Assembly: GCF_927798175.1 (NCBI RefSeq)
Contig: NZ_CAKMMP010000023.1
Span: 1-64,000, forward strand
Source of the DNA: Paenibacillus sp. JJ-223
GTDB lineage: Bacteria > Bacillota > Bacilli > Paenibacillales > Paenibacillaceae
Length of the DNA stretch: 64,000 bases
Direction of reading: 5' to 3'
Program-made: the position numbers and the translations under genes
Shown: piece after piece, positions 49,701-58,097 of the stretch
How positions within the stretch are numbered: position 1 is the first letter of the stretch
How the letters are laid out: every line of letters starts with the position of its first letter
The notes under the pieces: generated by a model
What the model saw: the letters and a program-made list of their open reading frames with translations, nothing else
What the model was told of the DNA's origin: nothing
The model's database searches: none

Positions 49701-50504
49701 GACGATTACGAGGCGCTGCTGGAATCCAGCGGGGCCGACCGGATCATGGAACTGACGGAAGCGGCGGACGATGCGATGGCCGTCGCGGCCGGGATGGTGG
49801 TGTCCGTGAAGTCGATCACGACGAAACAGGGCAAGGCGATGGCGTTCATGGAGCTGGAAGACCAGATCGAACGCTGCGAAGTGGTTCTCTTTCCCGAAGT
49901 ATGGCGGCGGAGCCAGCAGTATGTCGGGAAAGGCGAACTGCTCGTCGTGCGTGCGCGCGTACAGCACCAGGACGAGGGGTTCAAGCTGCTGGCCGAGGAA
50001 GTGGCGCCGCTCGGTCCGGCGGCACTGGAACAGCAGCTGCGCAGCCGCGAACGGCGCGGCCGGTCCGGCAGCGGCAGCGCCTCGCGCCCGGCAGCCGGGG
50101 CACGGCAGCCGGTTGGCGCGGGAGCCGCTCAGCAGCGGAGCGGGGCAGGCGATGGCGCAGCAGGGCCGCGCGGCGGAGCCAGCTCAGGCAGCGGCGGCGG
50201 AGGATCGGCAGCTGCCCGAGCGGCGGCTGGCCAAGCCGATGGCGGAGCCGTGCAGGAGCGGCGCGCCCCGGCAGCGGAGCAGCGGGTGTTCGTGAAGATC
50301 ACGCCGCAATCGGAACAGCCCGAGTTGCTGGAGCGTCTGAAGCAGCTGCTGCAGCGGCATCAGGGACCCGTGGCCACGGTGCTCTTCTATGAGCGGCAGC
50401 AGAAGCTGCTGGCACTCAGCGATGCTTACCGCATCAAACCTTCGCCGGAATTGTTCGCCGAGATGGAGAACATGCTGGGCAAGGACACGGTCCGAATCAA
50501 ATGA
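46779..50504 (+). CDS. dnaE: DNA polymerase III alpha subunit DnaE
   Basis: DnaE extends DNA on the lagging strand in Firmicutes together with PolC. The PHP domain opens with HLHVHSEYSLLDGA (6-19); the catalytic aspartates lie in PDIDIDF (404-410); further motifs are GPGRGSSAGSLVAY and GRGDTMGIFQLES. An OB fold (about 1000-1080, VVSVKSITTKQGKAMAFMELED) is present. After it comes an unusual stretch (about 1087-1168, rich in Gly, Ser, Ala, Arg) before a C-terminal domain (about 1170-1241). At 1241 aa it is longer than the roughly 1115 aa of B. subtilis DnaE. AAAGGAAG precedes ATG 46779. Confidence 0.95.
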   Translation: MSSFVHLHVHSEYSLLDGAARIPDLVNKAADLGMTALALTDHGVMYGAIPFYKACVQRGIKPIIGCEAYMTAGSRKERGSRKDQPIHHLILLAKNMTGYRNLMKLCSIGHLEGFHYKPRIDMESLAEYHEGIICMSACLGGEVPQHLLHGREEEARRAALRYKAIFGSDFYLELQDHGLPEQKRVNPQLIRLAEELDIPLAATNDVHYLNEEDAELQDVLICIGTGKTVDDDTRLRIGTNQLYLKSGQEMARLFPHVPQALENTVRIAEACELELEFGKSILPEYRPLPDGMTPSEYLRQLCVEGMHSRYAETPRWTDPELKSELEQRLDYELQVIDSMGFSDYFLIVWDFIAYAHREGIVTGPGRGSSAGSLVAYTLRITDVDPMKYNLLFERFLNPERISMPDIDIDFSDERRDEVIEYVAQKYGKGHVAQIITFGTMAARAAVRDVGRALNVPYGEVDKAAKLIPAQLGISIERAMEASPELKGLYETKPRTRELLDMAVRVEGKPRHASTHAAGVVISRDPLTDAVPLQEGSEGTALTQYSMENLEAIGLLKMDFLGLRTLSIIERCLRWIGETGEVPDFRHIPDNDAATYEMLGRGDTMGIFQLESAGIRRVLKELRPSVFEDIISVLALYRPGPMEFIPKYIQGKHGEIEVEYPHKDLEPILKDTYGIIVYQEQIMQIASRMAGFSLGEADLLRRAVSKKKREVLDEERGHFVQGSLKQGYGETEADHVYDMIVRFANYGFPRAHAAAYGVLAFQTAYLKAHYPVHFMASMLTAVMGSHRKVAEYVVECRRMGIEVLPPDVNQSGILFTPVFDFTEGGDRRIASEGMQAHSKRGSIRFGLAAVKNVGTQAMESIMQVRKERPFDSLLDFCRRVDLRVCNKRVIESLVQAGAFDTLPGHRAQLLAMLDETVEAALKWRKEREDLQIQLFDFVETPNWEIDYPEIPPYSATQQLELERELLGLYLSGHPLDDYEALLESSGADRIMELTEAADDAMAVAAGMVVSVKSITTKQGKAMAFMELEDQIERCEVVLFPEVWRRSQQYVGKGELLVVRARVQHQDEGFKLLAEEVAPLGPAALEQQLRSRERRGRSGSGSASRPAAGARQPVGAGAAQQRSGAGDGAAGPRGGASSGSGGGGSAAARAAAGQADGGAVQERRAPAAEQRVFVKITPQSEQPELLERLKQLLQRHQGPVATVLFYERQQKLLALSDAYRIKPSPELFAEMENMLGKDTVRIK

Positions 50505-50541
50505 TTTGGGGCCAACGCGGGCCTCAAGGCATCATGTCAAG

Positions 50542-50567
50542 CCTGTCCGGAACCGGACAGGTTTTTT
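50542..50567 (+). terminator. dnaE terminator
   Basis: CCTGTCCGG (50542-50550) pairs with CCGGACAGG (50553-50561) and runs into six T. Confidence 0.92.
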
Positions 50568-50736
50568 GATCCTTGTCATCATCCGGGGTGACGCAGAGGA
50601 CGGAATCCGTATGGAGAAACAAAGCGCTGGGCGCCATTCGTCGCATTTTTTATGAACATTTCACCGGCTTGCCGCATACACTTGAGAACACCAAAGAACC
50701 TGACGGTCCTTGAGGAGCGAGACGGGAGGCCAAATG

Positions 50737-51228
50737 ATGTCATATGAAATTGTCGAAGCGATGCTGTCCAGACGGGGCGTCGGGCTTGATTCCATTGCGA
50801 AAATTGTTTACCAGCTGCAAATCGGGTATCATCCTGATCTGACCATGGACGATTGCGTCAACAGCGTAAAGGCCGTGCTGCATAAACGTGAAGTGCAATA
50901 TACCCTGTATACGGGAATTGCGCTGGATGAGCTTGCGGAGAAACGCTTGCTGCCCCAGCCGCTTCAGGCCATTATGGAAGCCGACGAATCCCTGTACGGG
51001 GTGGACGAGACTCTGGCCCTGGGCATTACCCATGTGTTCGGCATGATTGGTTTAACCAGCTTTGGTTATTTGGATAAAGAAAAAATCGGGGTGATCCGGG
51101 ATCTGAATGAGCATGGTACAGGCATCCACGTCTTTCTTGACGACCTTGTCGCTGGTCTGGCCGCGGCCGCCTCTGCAAGAATCGCCCACAACAACGTCAA
51201 GGCCAAAAAATATCCTGCAGGAGAATGA
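50737..51228 (+). CDS. pgpA: Phosphatidylglycerophosphatase A-like protein (YutG family)
   Basis: The protein contains the family pattern: SRRGVGLDSIAKIVYQLQ near the N terminus, LGITHVFGMIGLTSFGYLDK and a C-terminal GTGIHVFLDDLVAGLAAAASARIAHN with a conserved Asp pair. In Bacillus, YutG-type proteins act on phosphatidylglycerol phosphate to make phosphatidylglycerol; here the activity is by similarity only. No strong membrane segments are seen, in contrast to E. coli PgpA. ATG 50737 is preferred, as GGGAGG lies 7 bases ahead; ATG 50734 is an alternative. 163 aa. Confidence 0.83.
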   Translation: MSYEIVEAMLSRRGVGLDSIAKIVYQLQIGYHPDLTMDDCVNSVKAVLHKREVQYTLYTGIALDELAEKRLLPQPLQAIMEADESLYGVDETLALGITHVFGMIGLTSFGYLDKEKIGVIRDLNEHGTGIHVFLDDLVAGLAAAASARIAHNNVKAKKYPAGE

Positions 51229-51480
51229 ACATGGATCTGCCGCATTTCTGAAAACAGCCATGGGCGGCATGCGCTGCCCTGCCGGATAAGATTGCTCCCC
51301 ATCAGGAAAATTCAGGATAGATGAGCCGGTCGGACCGTGTTGCAATACAGGACGAATGTCCTTCAAATTGCAGATTTCTTCCGTACAGTCCCGAACCCTT
51401 CCTTGCAGAAAAAAAGTGAGGTATGTTATCATTAGTCCAATATACGGGCTCTGAACATTAGCTTAGGGGGCGGACGAGGA

Positions 51481-51669
51481 ATGTGGACGGTGATTTACAT
51501 TGCACCGACAGCAAAGGTTGCGGACAAGATCAAAACCAAGCTTTCGGAAGAAGGTTTTCTGGTACAGACCCGTCCCATCAGTGTATCCAAGCAACAATAC
51601 GAGATTCGCGTCCCTTCCGGGGAGTTGGAAGAGATTCAGGAAGTGCTGAACTCGATTCTGCATTCCTGA
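51481..51669 (+). CDS. Conserved-looking small protein, 62 aa
   Basis: A compact beta-alpha-beta pattern: WTVIYIAPTAKVADKIKTKLSEEGFLVQTRPISVSKQQYEIRVPSGELEEIQEVLNSIL. It resembles DUF2007 or SPOR-like small domains, where a strand-helix-strand-strand-helix unit occurs, but this is only a topological impression. ATG 51481 has GGGGGCGGACGAGG just ahead. It stands between pgpA and accD. No function can be given. Confidence 0.7.
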   Translation: MWTVIYIAPTAKVADKIKTKLSEEGFLVQTRPISVSKQQYEIRVPSGELEEIQEVLNSILHS

Positions 51670-52087
51670 TTCGTTCAATAGAAGACGTGCCTTGGCGCAT
51701 GAAGGAGTACCGATGAACCGGTACATAAGGGATTGACCGCACAGGGAGAGAGAGGAATCGACTTGCACGTATCGTTATGCTGCTGTCCTTCCTTCTTTTT
51801 TTGTTAGGACAAGATCGGACCGGTGATGCCGTGCCCTTGCGCCAGCACAGATTCAAGCATTCGCTCAGGCAATCTTTCGGTGATTGCGGCAGCATAGGGC
51901 GGTAATGATGCTGACCGCTGGTGGCTGCCCGTGCCGGCGGATTGTTTTGTTGTGGACGGATGAGACAAGCCCCGCGGCACCGTGCTGCTCGTAAGCGGTT
52001 TACCGCAGTCGTTCAGACTATTGAGGCATTAATGTGATGGGCTGAGTGTGCTGCGGATATCAAATCAACAGCTGGAGAGGTGTAGTT
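51670..52087 (+). other. 418-bp interval without a gene
   Basis: No coding frame with a plausible ribosome site was found here. It should hold the accD promoter, but I could not pick one with confidence. A small palindrome, GTACCG-ATGAA-CCGGTAC, lies near 51705-51723; it does not fit the FapR operator consensus. Confidence 0.4.
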
Positions 52088-52981
52088 GTGTTCAAAGATA
52101 TATTCCAGAAGAAACGGAAGTACGCTACCATACCTTCCGAGCGTGCAGTTCGTGGCGAAGGCCAGGAAACTGAGGAACGCCCAAAACGTGAAATACCCGA
52201 AGGGCTTATGAACAAGTGCAGCAAATGCGGCACGATTCAATATAGCAAGGAACTGGAGAAAAATTTGAAAGTTTGCCCTGCATGCGGCTACCATATGCGC
52301 TTGAACGCGATGGAGCGCATTGCCATGGTGCTCGATGAGACGGGGTTCGTGGAATACGATGCCGACATGGTATCGGTAGACCCGCTCGGCTTCCCGGGAT
52401 ACAGCACCAAACTGGAGCAGCAGCGGTTGAAGTCTGGGCTGAAGGAAGCGGTGATCACCGGCGAAGGCACCATCGAAGGACTGCCTGTCGTCGTTGCCGT
52501 CATGAGCTTTGATTTTTTTACAGGCAGCATGGGCTCGGTAGTGGGTGAAAAAATTACGCGTGCGATCGAGAAAGCGACGGAAAAACGTCTGCCTTTGATC
52601 ATTTTCTCCACGTCCGGCGGTGCCCGGATGCAAGAAAGCATTCTCAGCTTGATGCAGATGGCGAAAACAAGCGCGGCGCTGTCACGCCTTGACGAACAGG
52701 GCGGATTATATATATCGGTCATTACGGACCCGACGACGGGTGGTGTATCCGCAAGCTTTGCGAGCCTGGGCGACATCATTATCGCAGAACCGGGAGCCGT
52801 CTTTGGTTTTGCGGGCCGAATCGTCATCGAGCAGACGATCCGCCAGAAGCTGCCGGACGATTTTCAGACTGCGGAGTTCAATCAGCAGCATGGACAGCTG
52901 GACCTGGTCGTTCATCGCAAGGAATTGCGGTCCACGCTGGGTAAACTGCTGGATATGCACAGTGAAAAGGGAGGGGTCTGA
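52088..52981 (+). CDS. accD: Acetyl-CoA carboxylase carboxyltransferase beta subunit
   Basis: AccD with AccA moves the carboxyl group from biotin to acetyl-CoA, the first step of fatty acid synthesis. A zinc ribbon, CSKCG (Cys x2 Cys), pairs with CPACG 15 residues later, followed by the crotonase-type domain (GSMGSVVGEKITRAIEKATE, FSTSGGARMQE, PTTGGVSASFASLGD). GTG 52088 is the start with GGAGAGGTG ahead; the open frame to 52046 is upstream sequence. At 297 aa it is normal. It abuts accA with no gap. Confidence 0.95.
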   Translation: MFKDIFQKKRKYATIPSERAVRGEGQETEERPKREIPEGLMNKCSKCGTIQYSKELEKNLKVCPACGYHMRLNAMERIAMVLDETGFVEYDADMVSVDPLGFPGYSTKLEQQRLKSGLKEAVITGEGTIEGLPVVVAVMSFDFFTGSMGSVVGEKITRAIEKATEKRLPLIIFSTSGGARMQESILSLMQMAKTSAALSRLDEQGGLYISVITDPTTGGVSASFASLGDIIIAEPGAVFGFAGRIVIEQTIRQKLPDDFQTAEFNQQHGQLDLVVHRKELRSTLGKLLDMHSEKGGV

Positions 52982-54013
52982 ATGGCGGGTGAGTTGCCAT
53001 ATGAAGCGCCTCTGGTTGAGATGCGCAAAAAGATTGAAGAACTGATCCAGTTCGGCCAGGAGAAAGGCATCGATTTTACGGAGGAAATTGCCAGGCTGGA
53101 AGAGCGATATCAACGTTTGGAAGAGGAGATTTATTCCGGAATTACGGCTGCACAAAAAATGCATTTGGCGCGGCATCAGCAGCGTCCGACCGCTCTTGAC
53201 CTGATTCAGCTTGTTTTCACCGATTTCATAGAATTGCATGGGGACCGCATGTTCGGCGACGATTTGGCCGTCGTAGGGGGCCTTGCCAGATTGAACGGAC
53301 AAACGGTGACCGTGATCGGGCAACAGCGGGGGAAGGATACGAAAGACAACATCGCCCGTTTTTTCGGGAGCGCGCATCCGGAGGGATTCCGGAAAGGGCT
53401 GCGCCTGATGAAACAGGCGGACAAATTCGGCCGCCCAATTATTACGTTTATTGATACTAAAGGGGCGTATCCGGGTAATACTGCAGAAGAGAGAGGCCAA
53501 TCCGAAGCCATTGCCCGCAACCTGCTGGAAATGGCCAAGTTGTCCGTGCCCGTCATCGTTGTGGTGATTGGCGAAGGCGGCAGCGGCGGTGCGCTGGCTT
53601 TTGCCGTGGGCAACCGCGTGCTGATGCTTGAGCATGCCATCTATTCGGCCATTTCCCCGAACGGCGCTGCGTCGATTCTGTGGAAGGACGCTTCCAAGGC
53701 AGATCAGGCGGCAGAGGCGATGAAAATTACCGCGAGCGACCTGCTCGATATGCAGGTGATTGAGGAGATCGTTCCCGAGCCGCGCGGAGGAGCTCATCGC
53801 AATTACGAAGAAACCGCGGAGGTTATTCGCGAAGCCCTTGTTCGTCATTTGGGCGAAATCGGCAGCTGGAGCGGGGAGCAGCTTAGACAGGATCGTTATG
53901 AAAAATTCCGCAAAATCGGATCCGTTTCATTCGAAAAGCCAGCGGAAGCGGAGGCCTCCGAACCGCCCGTGGAAGCTGAACCGGTGAGAAATTTGTCGGG
54001 AAATGCGGAATGA
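52982..54013 (+). CDS. accA: Acetyl-CoA carboxylase carboxyltransferase alpha subunit
   Basis: AccA carries the other half of the carboxyltransferase active site: YEAPLVEMRKKIEEL (N-terminal), HGDRMFGDDLAVVGGLA, GQQRGKDTKDNI and IVVVIGEGGSGGALAFAVGN. The C-terminal extra stretch (about 318-343) is acidic and Ala/Pro-rich and probably flexible. At 343 aa it is somewhat longer than in B. subtilis (325 aa). It starts directly after the accD stop codon. In Bacillus pfkA and pyk follow accA; here pyk follows directly. Confidence 0.95.
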   Translation: MAGELPYEAPLVEMRKKIEELIQFGQEKGIDFTEEIARLEERYQRLEEEIYSGITAAQKMHLARHQQRPTALDLIQLVFTDFIELHGDRMFGDDLAVVGGLARLNGQTVTVIGQQRGKDTKDNIARFFGSAHPEGFRKGLRLMKQADKFGRPIITFIDTKGAYPGNTAEERGQSEAIARNLLEMAKLSVPVIVVVIGEGGSGGALAFAVGNRVLMLEHAIYSAISPNGAASILWKDASKADQAAEAMKITASDLLDMQVIEEIVPEPRGGAHRNYEETAEVIREALVRHLGEIGSWSGEQLRQDRYEKFRKIGSVSFEKPAEAEASEPPVEAEPVRNLSGNAE

Positions 54014-54118
54014 TGTGACGAAATTCCTATACAAATGCTCAAAAATGTAGTAAATTTAATAGTTGGAAAAAGAAAAAAACAGATAAAGAGAGACCTTTAA
54101 AATCGGAGGAAACCCAAA

Positions 54119-55546
54119 ATGCGCAAAACGAAAATCGTTTGTACCATCGGACCATCCAGCGAATCGCTGGAGAACACGAAGAAATTGATTACGGCCGGCA
54201 TGAATGTAGCCCGTCTGAACTTCTCCCACGGTGATTTCGATGAGCACGGCGGACGGATCAAAAACATTCGCCAAGCAAGCGAAGAATTGAACAAAACAGT
54301 AGCTATTCTGCTGGACACCAAAGGACCGGAAATTCGGACAGGTAAACTCGAAGTTGAATCGATCGATTTGGTTCAGGACGAGTACATCACGTTGACAACA
54401 GAAGAAATTCTGGGCAACAAAGATCGTATTTCCATTACGTATGCAGATCTCCCGAAAGATGTAGCGCCGGGATCTACCATTCTGATCGACGACGGTCTGA
54501 TCGGACTTACCGTTGTGGAAGTACAAGGCACCGAGATCAAATGCCGCATCGTTAACGGCGGTACGATCAAAAGCAAAAAAGGTGTTAACGTTCCAGGCGT
54601 TGCCATTTCTCTGCCGGGTATTACGGAAAAAGATGCGAACGATATCGTATTCGGTATCGAACAAGGCGTCGATTTCATCGCGGCTTCTTTCGTGCGTAAA
54701 GCAAGCGACGTGCTGGAAATCCGCGAATTGTTGGAAAAACACAATGCAGGCCATATTCAAATCATCTCCAAAATCGAGAACCAACAAGGTGTCGACAACC
54801 TGGACGAAATCCTTGAAGTGTCCGACGGCCTGATGGTTGCCCGTGGAGACCTGGGTGTTGAAATTCCTGCGGAAGAAGTGCCATTGGTACAAAAACGCAT
54901 GATCGAAAAATGTAACGTTGCTGGCAAACCGGTTATTACGGCAACACAAATGCTGGATTCCATGCAGCGCAACCCGCGTCCTACTCGTGCGGAAGCTTCC
55001 GACGTAGCGAACGCGATTTTCGACGGCACGGATGCCATCATGCTTTCGGGCGAAACGGCTGCCGGTAAATATCCGGTAGAATCCGTTCTGACGATGTCCC
55101 GCATCGCCGAAAAAGCGGAATCTGCGCTTCCTTACCAGGAGCTGTACCTGAAACAACGCGTGGCTCAACAAACGACGGTTACGGAAGCGATCAGCCAATC
55201 GGTTGCGCTGTCCGCTCAAGACCTGAACGCCAAAGCGATCATCACTTCCACGGAATCCGGCCATACGGCTCGCATGGTATCCAAATACCGTCCGGAAGCT
55301 CCGATCATCGCGGTAACAACGGAAGACAGAACTTCCCGCCGCCTGGCGCTTGCTTGGGGCGTTACGCCGGTGAAAGGCAGACGTTGCGATTCGACGGATT
55401 CCTTGTTCGAGAACGCAATCGAAGGCGGTCTGAAATCCGGCATTGTCAAAGAAGGAGATCTGGTTGTCATCACTGCGGGTGTACCTCTGGGCCGCTCCGG
55501 TTCCACCAACCTGATCAAAGTTAGCCAAATTCCAAACAACGCTTAA
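54119..55546 (+). CDS. pyk: Pyruvate kinase (short form)
   Basis: Pyruvate kinase makes ATP and pyruvate from phosphoenolpyruvate. Motifs: RKTKIVCTIGPSSES, MNVARLNFSHGDFDEH, LDTKGPEIRTG, ISKIENQQGV with the catalytic lysine, MVARGDLGVEIP, and TATQMLDSM. At 475 aa it lacks the C-terminal PEP-utilizer-like domain of B. subtilis Pyk (585 aa). RBS GGAGGAAACC. It lies 105 bp after accA and has its own terminator. No pfkA lies between, so the Bacillus accDA-pfkA-pyk order is broken. Confidence 0.95.
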   Translation: MRKTKIVCTIGPSSESLENTKKLITAGMNVARLNFSHGDFDEHGGRIKNIRQASEELNKTVAILLDTKGPEIRTGKLEVESIDLVQDEYITLTTEEILGNKDRISITYADLPKDVAPGSTILIDDGLIGLTVVEVQGTEIKCRIVNGGTIKSKKGVNVPGVAISLPGITEKDANDIVFGIEQGVDFIAASFVRKASDVLEIRELLEKHNAGHIQIISKIENQQGVDNLDEILEVSDGLMVARGDLGVEIPAEEVPLVQKRMIEKCNVAGKPVITATQMLDSMQRNPRPTRAEASDVANAIFDGTDAIMLSGETAAGKYPVESVLTMSRIAEKAESALPYQELYLKQRVAQQTTVTEAISQSVALSAQDLNAKAIITSTESGHTARMVSKYRPEAPIIAVTTEDRTSRRLALAWGVTPVKGRRCDSTDSLFENAIEGGLKSGIVKEGDLVVITAGVPLGRSGSTNLIKVSQIPNNA

Positions 55547-55575
55547 TGGTTCGTAAGAACATCGAAGCAGCATGA

Positions 55576-55609
55576 AGCAATGGGGCGTTTTGCGCCCCAT
55601 TGCTTTTTA
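55576..55609 (+). terminator. pyk terminator
   Basis: AGCAATGGGGCG (55576-55587) pairs with CGCCCCATTGCT (55593-55604), followed by T5. Confidence 0.93.
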
Positions 55610-55634
55610 TTTCGAATCAAAGGAGGCAGGGACA

Positions 55635-56141
55635 ATGCAGCATTCGGGCAATGGCAATTGGTACATGACAAAGCTCCGCGTTCGGTATCAGGAGAGCGAC
55701 CAGATGGGGGTCGTGTACCATATGAACTACGTGAACTGGTTTGAGATCGGCAGGACCGAGACGATTCGCCAAATGGGGTATTCATATCGTAAAATAGAGG
55801 AGCAGGGGTTTCTGCTTCCCGTCACCGGATTGGATGTAAAATATCACAAGCCGGCCCGGTATGATGATGAAATCATGATTTTTACCCGAATTGCTGCGTT
55901 TAGCGGCTTGCGCCTGAATTACGAGTATGACGTGAGACGCATGACTTCAGACTCTCCCGGTCAGGCTGACGGCGAGCTGCGGGTATGGTCATCCGAGGAA
56001 TCGCTTCCCGGAGAACGTTTGGTTACCGGTGCTACCCAGCACGTATGGGTGAACCGGGACTGGAAGCCGGTCAGGCTGGATAAGGCAGCCTCTGAGCTTT
56101 ACAGCGCGCTTGAGAAAGTGTGGCTTTCAGGAAAGGGGTAA
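55635..56141 (+). CDS. YbgC/FadM-like acyl-CoA thioesterase
   Basis: A hotdog-fold thioesterase of the 4-hydroxybenzoyl-CoA/YbgC type: VRYQESDQMGVVYHMNYVNWFEIGRTE contains the catalytic Asp-x-x-Gly-x-x-(Y/H) motif, and KYHKPARYDDEI follows. ATG 55635 was chosen because AAAGGAGGCAGG lies at good distance, and it gives 168 aa. It sits between pyk and fxsA, an insertion compared with B. subtilis. The acyl substrate is unknown. Cytoplasmic. Confidence 0.85.
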   Translation: MQHSGNGNWYMTKLRVRYQESDQMGVVYHMNYVNWFEIGRTETIRQMGYSYRKIEEQGFLLPVTGLDVKYHKPARYDDEIMIFTRIAAFSGLRLNYEYDVRRMTSDSPGQADGELRVWSSEESLPGERLVTGATQHVWVNRDWKPVRLDKAASELYSALEKVWLSGKG

Positions 56142-56147
56142 TTCGCA

Positions 56148-56543
56148 ATGCGAAGATGGATGTGGGGCATATTATTGATTGTTCCGGTCATCGAACTGTT
56201 TGGTTTTATTGTTATGAGCGACTGGATCGGGGCTGGAAAGACGCTGCTGCTCATGCTTCTCACGTCCTTGATCGGTATAGCCATGCTGCAATTTGAGGGA
56301 CGGAAAGTGCTCTATGACGCAAGAGCAGAAATGGAGCGCGGACAGGTGCCCGGCCGAAAAATGGTGGATGGGCTGTTGGTGTTCGTTGGCGGTTTTCTTT
56401 TGCTGATTCCCGGTTTTGTTACGGATCTGATCGGGTTTACGCTTGTCTTTCCGATAACACGCGCCGTATACCGCTTGTTCTTCCTGGGGTGGCTTGAGAA
56501 AAAAATGAAAAACGGCAGCATCACATTTTACCGCCGACGGTGA
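56148..56543 (+). CDS. fxsA: FxsA family membrane protein
   Basis: FxsA homologue with three to four hydrophobic segments (about 5-22, 24-45, 75-95, 95-110): GILLIVPVIELFGFIVM, LLLMLLTSLIGIAML and the signature PGRKMVDGLLVFVGGFLLLIPGFVTDLIGF. In E. coli FxsA limits exclusion of phage T7; in Bacillus the gene (ytzA) has no fixed role. It follows the thioesterase gene by 6 bp, so they form one unit. 131 aa, ATG 56148. Confidence 0.87.
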   Translation: MRRWMWGILLIVPVIELFGFIVMSDWIGAGKTLLLMLLTSLIGIAMLQFEGRKVLYDARAEMERGQVPGRKMVDGLLVFVGGFLLLIPGFVTDLIGFTLVFPITRAVYRLFFLGWLEKKMKNGSITFYRRR

Positions 56544-56576
56544 CATGAAGGTTGTCCGGAACTGGCGTATTCATTG

Positions 56577-56623
56577 AAAAGAGGCTTCGTGCTGCAGCAT
56601 ACGCTGCAAGCGATGCCTCTTTT
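56577..56623. terminator. Bidirectional terminator between fxsA and ytvI
   Basis: AAAAGAGGC pairs with GCCTCTTTT around an internal GCAGC/GCTGC stem; T runs on both strands. Confidence 0.85.
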
Positions 56624-56627
56624 GCGT

Positions 56628-57746
56628 TCAACGAACCTTCCCGTTGACAACGTAGTTGCGTAAATCACGAAATACGTTGGCCCGGTTGAAGGCATCAAGA
56701 ATGACCAGGCTGACCGGGCCGATGATCAGCCCAAGCACGCCGAACAGCTTGAGTCCGACAAACATGCCGACAAGGGTAGCGAGCGGGTCCAATCCCACGC
56801 TGCTGGCCAACACTTTCGGTTCGATCATCTGTCTGGCGACGAGCACGATCAAATAGATCACGGCGATGCCGATGCCCAGATAGGGATCGCCGTTCATAAG
56901 CAGATATGCCGCCCACGGAACCATGACCAGACCAACGCCGAGGTAAGGCAGCAGATCGACAAGTCCAATCATCAATGCAATGGTAAAGGCGGATTTGACC
57001 TGAAGGACGAGCAAACCGATCATCACGAACAGAGCCGTAATGGAAATCATGATGAGCTGGGCACGGACGTAACCGAACAAAGCCTTTCTCAAATCATTCC
57101 AGATGTCAACGATCGGTCTGCGAATGGCCGCAGGAACCCAGCGTGAAACGGTATCGCCATGTCTGGCCCAGTTCTTGCTGATGAAGAAGGCGGCCAGCAA
57201 AATGACAATGAAAACTGCGCCCATACTCGGCAAGGAGGTCAGGAAGTTTACGATGCCGTTGAAAAAACCGGTGACGAGATCCGTGACGGCTGTTCCGACC
57301 GTTTCCGTCGTTTTGCTGATATTGTTGTTGATGGTTTCCCGATAATTGGGGTTATCTCTGTAAAAGCTGCTGATTTGCTCGATGAGGTTCTGGATCGTAT
57401 CGCTTTGGGTCCAGCGAACCAATGCATCCCTGAGTTCGTCGATATGCAAGTCAAAGCTTGCCGTCAGCGAGATAACCTCCCGCACAATGCGGGTGACCGC
57501 GGCAGATAAGATGACCATTACGGCTCCGAAATAAAGAATGAGCGAAAAAGTCGCGGCCAGCCAGCGGGGAAAACGGACTTTCCTCTGAAGCACCGATACA
57601 AGCGGGTTCATGGCATAAGCGATGAGCCAGGCAATAAGGAAAGGGTACAAAAGCGGGAACAGCAGATAGATGGACACGGCAGCCAAGAGGGTCGCAATAA
57701 TGACCCATAGGCCGCGGAGCAGTCGTTTCGCTACAATTCTGTCCAC
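56628..57746 (-). CDS. ytvI: YtvI-like AI-2E family transporter, sporulation membrane protein
   Basis: The protein has about seven hydrophobic segments arranged as in AI-2E (UPF0118) transporters, with the signature IGLVDLLPYLGVGLVMVPWAAYLL and MIEPKVLASSVGLDPLATLVGMFVGLKLFG. YtvI is a sporulation-related member in Bacillus, near citZ. The start was placed at GTG 57746 because AAGGAG lies 8 bases ahead, giving 372 aa. It is convergent with fxsA. The upstream interval to 58097 (351 bp) is AT-rich and holds no other gene I can support. Confidence 0.85.
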   Translation of the reverse strand: MDRIVAKRLLRGLWVIIATLLAAVSIYLLFPLLYPFLIAWLIAYAMNPLVSVLQRKVRFPRWLAATFSLILYFGAVMVILSAAVTRIVREVISLTASFDLHIDELRDALVRWTQSDTIQNLIEQISSFYRDNPNYRETINNNISKTTETVGTAVTDLVTGFFNGIVNFLTSLPSMGAVFIVILLAAFFISKNWARHGDTVSRWVPAAIRRPIVDIWNDLRKALFGYVRAQLIMISITALFVMIGLLVLQVKSAFTIALMIGLVDLLPYLGVGLVMVPWAAYLLMNGDPYLGIGIAVIYLIVLVARQMIEPKVLASSVGLDPLATLVGMFVGLKLFGVLGLIIGPVSLVILDAFNRANVFRDLRNYVVNGKVR

Positions 57747-58097
57747 AATCACGTCTCCTTCCGAATGGGCAAGCATCAGGCTTTCGTAGACTGCATGGGA
57801 GGCAAGAGAAAACGGAATACGAGGTTACCGATCGATCAGCTCCATTCTTTTCCTGCTTCCTAGAGTATGCCAGATCAGGAAGAAACATAGCAATGGGAAA
57901 CGGAAGAATTCTCAGATTTGTATACGTACAATTAAATATAATCAATGTAAATCCTTCGTGTTGTGTAATTGTGCGATGGCTATAGTCTAGTAGACCTAGG
58001 TATTTTTTTATATAATTTTAGAAAAAACATACATTCTAAAGCAAAGTTGTGATATTATACTTAAGTCTTAATTACTATATAGTAGGAGGAGAAAACA

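Noticed and set aside
51705..51723. FapR operator for accDA
   Set aside because: GTACCG-ATGAA-CCGGTAC is a palindrome, but it does not fit the TTAGTACCTGATACTAA consensus and is about 370 bp from accD.
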